DNA of 19,911 bases from contig DAOWDY010000056.1 in NCBI GenBank assembly GCA_030638785.1, forward strand, positions 1 through 19,911. The letters are read 5' to 3'. The stretch comes from Candidatus Thorarchaeota archaeon (GTDB taxonomy: Archaea > Asgardarchaeota > Thorarchaeia > Thorarchaeales > Thorarchaeaceae). The notes under the pieces were generated by a model that was not told the origin of the DNA, did no database searches, and saw only the letters and a list, made by a program, of their open reading frames with translations. Below, piece after piece: positions 14,616 through 19,911 of this stretch (the first letter of the stretch is position 1; every line of letters begins with the position of its first letter). The position numbers and the translations under genes were made by a program.

Positions 14616-15581
14616 TTGTACGCGTATTTCATGATAGTCCTGATAGCAATTGTATTATTCTTTGTAGTTTGGTTCTTAGGATGGTTATTAGAGAAACTCT
14701 CTCACACCGCCCTAAATGTGACCCGAAAACCTGGTTCAAGAGCGTGGTATGCACTTGTGGGTCCTGGGGTCGCATTACATGAATCATCACATGCTCTGGG
14801 ATGCGTTCTCACGAGGACCGAGATTGTTGAATTCAAACCCATTAATGTATCAGTTCAAGAAGACCATGTCATTTTGGGTTACGTGAAATATGTCAACCCT
14901 GATAGTACACTGAAGAGAACCATCATTAATCTGGCTCCCGTAGGGGTATCTCTCATCCTACTCACATTCTTTGCCCTCTTTGCAACTTATCTCATTCCAG
15001 ATTCGCACCTAGGAGGAGAAGCCCTTACACTTCTTCAGGATCTCATAGGAGCAAAGGCAAATCCAGACATGTACTATCCATTAACAGCTATTGGTAGCTT
15101 TGTGTACAACTTCTTCTACACATTTGCTGGACTTACCGTTATTAATCCAATATTCTGGATTGTTGCTTTTCTAGCGATGACAATCATGTTCAGCAATGCA
15201 CCTTCTGATGTGGACATCAGTAATGCACTTCCTGGTTTGAAGTTTCTATTACTCTTCGAAATTATCTGGTTAGTTATAGCAGCGCTTATTCCAGATGCGG
15301 GTTGGTTGCTCTATGGTGTATTTGAGCTGGCAGCAGTAATGTTCGCATTAGCTCTTGGATTCTCAGCTCTTGCATACGGTTTCTTTATCATGATAACTTC
15401 AATGGGACGATTAAAAACACCAGTGAATCTGTTACCCTTTATCTCGACGATTATTGCAGGATTGATTCTTTCAGCTTACACTACCTTCACACCTGCTTTC
15501 CAAACAATAATCTCAGTTGCTGTATTCGTAATTGTTGTCGTACCATTGTTAATGGTGAAGAGTCTAAGAGCAGAATCGTAA
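14616..15581 (+). CDS. Multi-pass membrane zinc metallopeptidase-like protein (HExxH, M50B-like)
   Basis: A 321-residue membrane protein with about seven hydrophobic segments. Inside an early segment is GVALHESSHALGCVLTRTEI, giving HExxH (H55, E56, H59) in a hydrophobic setting, as in intramembrane or membrane zincins of the M50 type. After it come beta-like stretches (EFKPINVSVQEDHVILGYVK) as in M50B relatives. The classical LDG motif is not present; NAPSDVDISNALPG (nucleotides about 15194-15235) lies at a comparable place, and its Asp could be the third zinc ligand. Natural substrate unknown; cleavage of a membrane-bound protein is the family expectation. TTG at 14616 follows GGGGGT (14602-14607) by eight bases and is preferred to ATG 14631. 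Confidence 0.8.
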   Translation: MYAYFMIVLIAIVLFFVVWFLGWLLEKLSHTALNVTRKPGSRAWYALVGPGVALHESSHALGCVLTRTEIVEFKPINVSVQEDHVILGYVKYVNPDSTLKRTIINLAPVGVSLILLTFFALFATYLIPDSHLGGEALTLLQDLIGAKANPDMYYPLTAIGSFVYNFFYTFAGLTVINPIFWIVAFLAMTIMFSNAPSDVDISNALPGLKFLLLFEIIWLVIAALIPDAGWLLYGVFELAAVMFALALGFSALAYGFFIMITSMGRLKTPVNLLPFISTIIAGLILSAYTTFTPAFQTIISVAVFVIVVVPLLMVKSLRAES

Positions 15582-15630
15582 TACTTGGTCTGATAAGCAG
15601 TTTAGGTCAAGTAGGCCTTGGTAAGTGAGT

Positions 15631-15978
15631 ATGGCTAAGATTGACTTGGTCAGGCGTCCATCCCTAATCAGCCCTAGACATCTTCTACGATACATCTTCT
15701 TCACTGAGATGCAGGTAGAACAAGCAGCGAAAATACTGAACGAGATTGTTAGTGCAAATGGTGTCGTACAGGATTCGGAGTGGGAGAGGTTTGTTCTGAG
15801 TAGTAGAGGTCTTTATGTGAAAGTCATGCGAAAACTCCGCGATGTTGGACTTGTAGAGAAAAGGATGGGTGATTATAGGCTTGCACGTGACTTTTCATCA
15901 GCTCTTAGTAAGATTAGCAAGTACTGGTTGGACATATTGGATCTTTTCGGAGAGGGAGACCGTTCAATCGCCTTTTAG
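15631..15978 (+). CDS. Small winged-helix-like protein
   Basis: A 115-residue cytoplasmic protein (ATG at 15631; GTG at 15625 adds two residues). The centre looks like a winged helix: a helix (QVEQAAKILNEIV), then SEWERFVLSSRGLYVKVMRK as the HTH, then LRDVGLVEKRMGDYRLA as the last turn and wing. A C-terminal helix (SKISKYWLDILDLFG) could serve for dimerisation. The N-terminus is basic (KIDLVRRPSLISPRHLLR). It follows the membrane zincin by about 50 bases on the same strand. Its stop overlaps, in convergent fashion, the stop of the long coiled-coil protein that also ends in a winged helix. Regulatory role inferred; target not evident. Confidence 0.7.
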   Translation: MAKIDLVRRPSLISPRHLLRYIFFTEMQVEQAAKILNEIVSANGVVQDSEWERFVLSSRGLYVKVMRKLRDVGLVEKRMGDYRLARDFSSALSKISKYWLDILDLFGEGDRSIAF

Positions 15979-17558
15979 TCTAGCTTTACTTCGCCCTCTT
16001 TAATATCAATTTCTTTCAGAGTTGATATAGCTACTTCATTTTCAATTTTGATTACTCCAAGTTTAGCTAACTGTCTTGCATGTTTCGTAGCTAAGCCTGT
16101 AGGAATACCAAGGGACTTTCCTAAATCCGAAAATGACATTCGCCCAACTTCATCGACCAATAGGAGCACCTTTGTGTTAGCCTCTATACCTAACACCGTG
16201 ATATACCGCTTCGCTCTCTCATCTGAAATATCACGCATCTCGAGAGCCATATCTCGCTCTTTCTCCATTAGTCGAGTTGCTTTCTCGAATGCTTCTTTCT
16301 GCATCTCAACAATTGGTATTTTTCCTTCTGCCTCGCGAAGATCATTTCCAAGGTCGTAGACTTTCTGTTCAAGTTCCTTTACTTCGCTAATCTTTGCTTG
16401 CATCTCTTCTAACTCTTTGAGTCGACTCTCTGCAGATTCTTCCGCTGCTATCTTATCCTTCTCAACCTTAGTTATTTTACGTTCAAAATCCTTGATTGTC
16501 TTGGAGTCTGTTTTTGACTCCTCTCGCTTCTCTGATAGCGCTGTTTCAAGTAGCTCTACTTTAGATTTTAGAGAGTTGACCTCGGCCTCGTTTGAGGATG
16601 ATACTGTCTTGGCTGTTTCTTCATGTTTCTTGTATATTTCTAACTCCGCTTGTACTTCAGCTGCTTTGATGCTAATCTCGTCATGCGCGGTCTTTACTTC
16701 ATCTCTTTCCTTAGTCCTTGCATCTAAGACCGCATCTTTTCTTACAAGATTCTCCCTTGCTTCTTCGATCTCAGCCTCAAGGTCAGTTATTCTTCGATTG
16801 AGTTCCTCAGTCTGAGCATCCGATGTTTTTGTTCCATCAAGCTGCGCATGAAGCTTTTTGATTTTGTTTTCAAGTTCAAGAACTTCACGATTCTTAGCAG
16901 TCAAACCTTCTCCGGACGATAGTGCCTCTTCTTCTAGACTCTGCATGAATGAGCGGACTACATCCTGTTGCTGGATAATTGTTGCTCGAAGATCAGATTC
17001 AGATTCTCTTAATCTGGTAGCAAATTCCTTGAATCTCTCCTGCGTCTGGTCGACTATTTTATCAACCAAATCTTTCTCAAGGGCGGAAAATTCTCCGTCA
17101 ACTATGTCTACGAAAGTAGTTTCAATCACACCCTTAAACATGGGCATCCGTAGCTTCTCAACCATCTCCTCTGAAACAATTGTTTTGAGGTCAACTACCT
17201 TTCCTCTAAAGGTCAAGAGTTGTGTGGCGAAAATACCTACAACCGCTCTTTGAAGTGATGTAATGTCACTTCGTATAGCTTCGAGCTTCTCTAGAAGTCT
17301 ATCGAAACTTGCAACTGTATCAGCACTTTCAAAAACCCTATCAGATTTTGCTTCAGTGGCATCCAACCCTTCTACAAATTCAAGGGCACTTGCAGCTGCA
17401 GAAACCAAGTCCTCTCCAGTATCAACTGGTAAAGCGGTTTCTCCAAATTCGTCCACACCTTCAGCCATCCTTTTGATTTCTGAATCGGTAAGGGCCGAAT
17501 CCTTCAATGCTCTCTGCATTGCGGCTTTATCATCATCAGTAAGCTTCTCATCAGGCAT
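15975..17558 (-). CDS. Long coiled-coil protein with C-terminal winged helix, unknown
   Basis: A 527-residue soluble protein. Residues 1-80 are acidic and largely disordered-looking. Residues ~85-160 form a helical domain (ITSLQRAVVGIFATQLLTF, then KLRMPMFKGVIETTFVDIVD). Residues ~165-455 are a long coiled coil rich in Glu, Lys, Ala and Leu. Residues ~457-518 form a winged helix (NTKVLLLVDEVGRMSFSDLG, SLGIPTGLATKHARQLAKLG, VIKIENEVAISTL). A DNA-binding module at the tip of a long coiled coil suggests a structural or tethering nucleoid protein or an unusual regulator; it lacks the ATPase ends of an SMC protein. ATG at 17558 follows GAGGGA by five bases. Confidence 0.85.
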   Translation of the reverse strand: MPDEKLTDDDKAAMQRALKDSALTDSEIKRMAEGVDEFGETALPVDTGEDLVSAAASALEFVEGLDATEAKSDRVFESADTVASFDRLLEKLEAIRSDITSLQRAVVGIFATQLLTFRGKVVDLKTIVSEEMVEKLRMPMFKGVIETTFVDIVDGEFSALEKDLVDKIVDQTQERFKEFATRLRESESDLRATIIQQQDVVRSFMQSLEEEALSSGEGLTAKNREVLELENKIKKLHAQLDGTKTSDAQTEELNRRITDLEAEIEEARENLVRKDAVLDARTKERDEVKTAHDEISIKAAEVQAELEIYKKHEETAKTVSSSNEAEVNSLKSKVELLETALSEKREESKTDSKTIKDFERKITKVEKDKIAAEESAESRLKELEEMQAKISEVKELEQKVYDLGNDLREAEGKIPIVEMQKEAFEKATRLMEKERDMALEMRDISDERAKRYITVLGIEANTKVLLLVDEVGRMSFSDLGKSLGIPTGLATKHARQLAKLGVIKIENEVAISTLKEIDIKEGEVKLD

Positions 17559-17604
17559 GAGATTCCCTCAAGGACCAAGCTACATCTCTAACAGCTACGT
17601 CCAC

Positions 17605-17612
17605 TGTATAAG
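17605..17612 (-). promoter_or_regulatory. TATA-like box for the long coiled-coil gene
   Basis: On the minus strand this reads CTTATACA about 47 bases before the ATG at 17558. That is the same spacing as the TATA box before the other coiled-coil gene at 14111. Confidence 0.45.
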
Positions 17613-17659
17613 GTTTCCTAGAGTGTGTCCCTAGATACTTTTTCTTGGAGTTTGGTGAT

Positions 17660-17678
17660 GATAACTTATCTACTTATC
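17660..17678 (+). promoter_or_regulatory. Palindrome and direct repeat before the ATP-grasp gene
   Basis: GATAACTTATC (17660-17670) is a perfect 11-base palindrome. ACTTATC occurs twice in tandem (17664-17670 and 17672-17678). CTTATCTA (17665-17672) is also a TATA-like element about 35 bases before the ATG at 17704, so a regulator bound here would meet the promoter. Confidence 0.4.
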
Positions 17679-17703
17679 AGGTAGTGAATAACTGTTTGAA
17701 TTG

Positions 17704-18924
17704 ATGGCATTATTACATACGCCCTTGAACGGTAAAAAAGTTGGAGTTATTGGCTTTAATGCAAGACCTCTTGCATGTTCAGTGCGCAGGGCTGGTGGTT
17801 TGCCGTATGTTTCAGATTATTGGGGAGATTCAGACCTCGATGCTTGTTCCGAAGAGTGGATAGCTGTTCTTAGTCCAGTTCCAGGCAGTAGACAGCGAGG
17901 GTCACTAGGAGCTCCAGTCCACATTTCACTCTCAAAAAACTTCGAGCATCTATTCGGTTACACAGAACTAGACTTTACTCTGATAGGCAGCGGGTTTGAT
18001 GATCATACTGATTCTCTTGTATCCATAGATGAAAAACACGGAATTACGGGAAATTCTGTTGACCTTATGCAGGGTGCACGAGATAAGGAAAGAATTGCGA
18101 AACTAGCGAAAAAGAATGACATCAACTACCCTACTCATTCGATAGTGGAAAATCTTGAAGAAGCTAAAGAGATCATGAAGCAACTTGGTCTGCCTTGTGT
18201 CATTCGCCCCATCACATCGGGAGGTGGGGCTGGAATCCGGAAAATATCCGGTTTCAAACAGTTGGAAACCTTCTATAAGGCTCTCGAAGAATCTGAGCGA
18301 CTTGGACCAAGAGTTGTACAGGAATATGTATCAGGAATCGATGTTAGTGCAAGTGTTCTAGGTACAGGGACAGATGCTATGACTCTCTCAATTCAAGATC
18401 AACTCATTGGATTACCATCCGCCGGGAGGTTAAGCGACTTCGTCTACTGCGGAAACAGGATTCCTGCATCTGTTGACGATAAGATACAAGAAAGAGTTCG
18501 GAATGTGTCTGAATCTCTAACATCGGAACTGCATCTTAAAGGGTCGATAGGTATTGATTATGTCGTTACCTCCACTGGAGATATATGGTTACTAGAAATA
18601 AATCCTAGATTCCAAGGATCCCTTGAGATGTTAGAACGAGCATCCGATATCTCAGTGAGTGTTTTACATATTCAGGCATGTGAAGGGAAATTACCGGATA
18701 TGGCGCCTCGATATCAGCCCACCACCAAAATGATAGTCTATGCACATCAAGACGGAACGGTTCCAGATTTGTCATTATGGCCAAGTACTGTTGATAGGTC
18801 ACCAGAAGGAGTTGAGGTCAATCAAGGTGACCCAGTTTGCTCTATCATTGAGTCTGGAAGTGACCCTATAGAGGTATTCTCTAAAGTAGAATCAATCTCT
18901 GCTCAAATTCAGGAAAAACTGTAG
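17704..18924 (+). CDS. ATP-grasp superfamily carboxylate-amine ligase (COG2232-like), substrate unknown
   Basis: A 406-residue cytoplasmic enzyme that would join a carboxylate to an amine or thiol using ATP through an acyl phosphate. Order: an N-terminal Rossmann-like part (KVGVIGFNARPLACSVRRAG, about residues 11-30), a linker domain, the ATP-grasp phosphate loop (PCVIRPITSGGGAGIRKI, about 165-182), VVQEYVSGIDVSASVLG, then the metal-binding end GIDYVV with LLEINPRFQGS (E298, N300). A C-terminal part follows the catalytic core. The layout resembles archaeal COG2232 ATP-grasp proteins, the group that includes tyramine-glutamate ligase MfnD of methanogens; nothing else in the window suggests methanofuran synthesis. 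ATG 17704 is chosen over the adjacent TTG 17701. It is transcribed divergently from the coiled-coil gene. Confidence 0.85.
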   Translation: MALLHTPLNGKKVGVIGFNARPLACSVRRAGGLPYVSDYWGDSDLDACSEEWIAVLSPVPGSRQRGSLGAPVHISLSKNFEHLFGYTELDFTLIGSGFDDHTDSLVSIDEKHGITGNSVDLMQGARDKERIAKLAKKNDINYPTHSIVENLEEAKEIMKQLGLPCVIRPITSGGGAGIRKISGFKQLETFYKALEESERLGPRVVQEYVSGIDVSASVLGTGTDAMTLSIQDQLIGLPSAGRLSDFVYCGNRIPASVDDKIQERVRNVSESLTSELHLKGSIGIDYVVTSTGDIWLLEINPRFQGSLEMLERASDISVSVLHIQACEGKLPDMAPRYQPTTKMIVYAHQDGTVPDLSLWPSTVDRSPEGVEVNQGDPVCSIIESGSDPIEVFSKVESISAQIQEKL

Positions 18925-18934
18925 GGATTACTAA

Positions 18935-18950
18935 GGTTAACTTTCTAACC
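18935..18950. terminator. Weak inverted repeat between convergent genes
   Basis: GGTTA (18935-18939) and TAACC (18946-18950) can form a 5-bp stem in the 31-base gap between the convergent stops at 18924 and 18956. It is short and lacks a long T-run, so a shared terminator is only possible. Confidence 0.25.
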
Positions 18951-18955
18951 GTAAC

Positions 18956-19639
18956 TTATTGAGAGTTTTCTCCATCCCAAGCCTTCTTCATTGTGGGATT
19001 TTTCTCTAGAAACTCCTTCCTCAAATCCTCAGGAACCTTGTTCATTCCACATGAGAAATTAGTACAGATGAGGCAGGTCCCACCTCTAAGCATCTTATCA
19101 AAAGAAGCTGCTAACACCAAAAAGATCAATGTCAATCCACTCAGCAGACCAAGGATAATGAAATCTAAAGAACCAGCCAGCCAATCTAAAGCTAATACAT
19201 AGAAACCGTATAATGCAAAGGCGATTGGTGCCACATCAATTATTCCACCAAAGATGAGCATTGTTCTCTTCTCAGCATTACTGGCTGGCTCAGGATGATA
19301 CTTCCAAAGCTTAGGCATACCCCTTAACGCCCAACACTGAAGAGTCCTACCTTCCTTTGCATAAAAGGGACAGTGTGAGCACAGTAATCTGGGTTCGACT
19401 ATCAAAAATGTAAGCAGGACAAAACCAACATAGAAAGGAACCATCCACCATTGGCCTGTATGCAATCCCACAACAAAGGCTATTGCAGTAGCAAGGATCC
19501 TATAGGTAACATTACCAAGTAGAAACTTGTTGGCAAAGGTTTTCTCAAACCTACAGAGAAGTCGCTCCTTGAGGGAACAGTTATCACAATTCGCATCTGG
19601 GTCTGCAACACAAATCCCAGGTATTCGCTCATTCTTCAT
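18956..19639 (-). CDS. Cysteine-rich four-helix membrane protein, unknown
   Basis: A 227-residue membrane protein (ATG at 19639; TTG at 19648 would add three residues). Hydrophobic segments lie at about residues 45-62, 64-82, 128-151 and 158-180. Ten cysteines sit in three clusters, all outside the helices: C10/C18/C21/C29 in the N-terminal tail, C87/C90/C102 in the loop after helix 2, and C189/C192/C197 after helix 4. With four helices, all three clusters can lie on the same side, which would allow metal or iron-sulfur binding near one membrane face. The middle cluster reads CSHCPFYAKEGRTLQC. No known electron-transfer partner is adjacent. Not recognised; a redox or metal-binding membrane protein is my inference. 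Confidence 0.8.
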   Translation of the reverse strand: MKNERIPGICVADPDANCDNCSLKERLLCRFEKTFANKFLLGNVTYRILATAIAFVVGLHTGQWWMVPFYVGFVLLTFLIVEPRLLCSHCPFYAKEGRTLQCWALRGMPKLWKYHPEPASNAEKRTMLIFGGIIDVAPIAFALYGFYVLALDWLAGSLDFIILGLLSGLTLIFLVLAASFDKMLRGGTCLICTNFSCGMNKVPEDLRKEFLEKNPTMKKAWDGENSQ

Positions 19640-19671
19640 TATTCTCAACTATTGCATACATTCCATCCGGA

Positions 19672-19680
19672 TAGATAAAT
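19672..19680 (-). promoter_or_regulatory. Candidate TATA-like element for the cysteine-rich membrane protein gene
   Basis: The minus strand reads ATTTATCTA about 33-41 bases before the ATG at 19639. It is nearly the same as the element before the gene starting at 3939. Confidence 0.4.
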
Positions 19681-19911
19681 TAGCTGCAAATCTTTTTCCT
19701 AACATCAAGGTTACGGGCTAAACGGACACGTAAACTTTCTAACCACATATTTTGGGTGGCAAGGTTAATACCGAAGGTGTATGTGGAAACATACTCAAGA
19801 CCGAATATCTTAGCGAATAGAAAGGAAGAACTGTCTACTGTCCTTTACGTTGGGCTACTGCTTCCGCCAAGACACAGAGAATCTCGTACATCATAGTAGC
19901 AGCTGTGAGTG
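19680..19911 (-). pseudogene. Possible 3' end of a frameshifted gene (partial, runs off the window)
   Basis: Two consecutive minus-strand frames look coding. From the window edge, one frame reads TMMYEILCVLAEAVAQRKGQ and stops at TAG (19835-19837). In the next frame, open from 19844 to the stop at 19680-19682, the reading is TVDSSSFLFAKIFGLEYVST, then TYTFGINLATQNMWLESLRV and a basic tail. The second frame has no start codon until deep inside. Adding one A to the AAA at 19846-19848 would join the two into a continuous ...QRKRTVDSSSFLF... So either a one-base deletion broke the gene, or the assembly has an error. Alternatively, only the first frame is a real C-terminus and the rest is spacer. 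No family is recognised. Confidence 0.35.

Noticed and set aside
16048..17634. Several plus-strand open frames rich in Ser and Leu.
   Set aside because: They are antisense shadows of the long coiled-coil gene; Ser/Leu-rich composition is what Glu/Lys-rich codons give on the other strand.
18939..19744. Exact 12-base repeat AACTTTCTAACC at 18939-18950 and 19733-19744.
   Set aside because: Several exact 12-base pairs are expected by chance in 20 kb, and nothing else links the two sites.
19690..19911. Possible structured RNA gene in the last 220 bases.
   Set aside because: No tRNA, SRP RNA or RNase P signature is visible, and two minus-strand frames give plausible protein sequence.
1..19911. 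CRISPR arrays, insertion sequences, phage or toxin-antitoxin genes.
   Set aside because: No regularly spaced repeats, transposase or integrase motifs, or terminal inverted repeats were found on either strand; the region looks like ordinary chromosome.

Overview
The window reads as a piece of an archaeal chromosome, moderately AT-rich and densely coded, with small gaps between genes. Archaeal markers are a geranylgeranyl-reductase-type flavoprotein that saturates isoprenoid lipids, a TrmB-type regulator, a two-protein lipoate ligase (LplA plus separate LplB) beside an archaeal-type radical SAM lipoyl-synthase-like protein, TATA-box promoters about 35-60 bases before starts, and several TTG starts behind good Shine-Dalgarno sites. 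A profilin/roadblock-like small protein, two long coiled-coil proteins and the gene mix make an Asgard archaeon (perhaps Thorarchaeota) my best guess. That placement is an inference, not shown by any single gene.

Layout. 1-3029: the end of a nucleoside/simple-sugar ABC importer operon (ATPase, then two permeases, translationally coupled); the binding protein and the rest of the ATPase would lie upstream. 3089-5012: a four-helix membrane protein, then three minus-strand genes: a possible profilin-fold protein, a two-helix membrane protein and a winged-helix regulator. 4968-5193: a divergent regulatory region with several inverted repeats. 5194-7406: a membrane protein plus a secreted, C-terminally anchored surface protein, ending in a strong terminator. 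7510-10578: ureohydrolase (agmatinase family), TrmB-like regulator, lipid reductase. 10636-11589: an M23/LytM-fold protein. 11567-11956 (minus): a two-helix membrane protein. 11948-14001: lipoylation cluster of radical SAM enzyme, LplA and LplB. 14111-15978: a charged coiled-coil protein with a clear TATA promoter, a membrane zincin with HExxH, and a small winged-helix protein. 15975-17558 (minus): a 527-residue coiled-coil protein ending in a winged helix. 17704-18924: an ATP-grasp ligase. 18956-19639 (minus): a cysteine-rich four-helix membrane protein. 19680-19911 (minus): what may be the frameshifted end of a further gene.

How the genes work together. The ABC genes form one importer. LplA and LplB together activate and transfer lipoate, and the radical SAM neighbour probably inserts sulfur into protein-bound octanoate, so 11948-14001 would be a compact protein-lipoylation unit. 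The winged-helix gene at 4617 shares a divergent, repeat-rich region with the membrane/surface-protein pair and is a candidate regulator of it. The TrmB-like gene abuts the lipid reductase with no gap, suggesting co-transcription. I see no CRISPR array, tRNA, rRNA, transposase or integrase.
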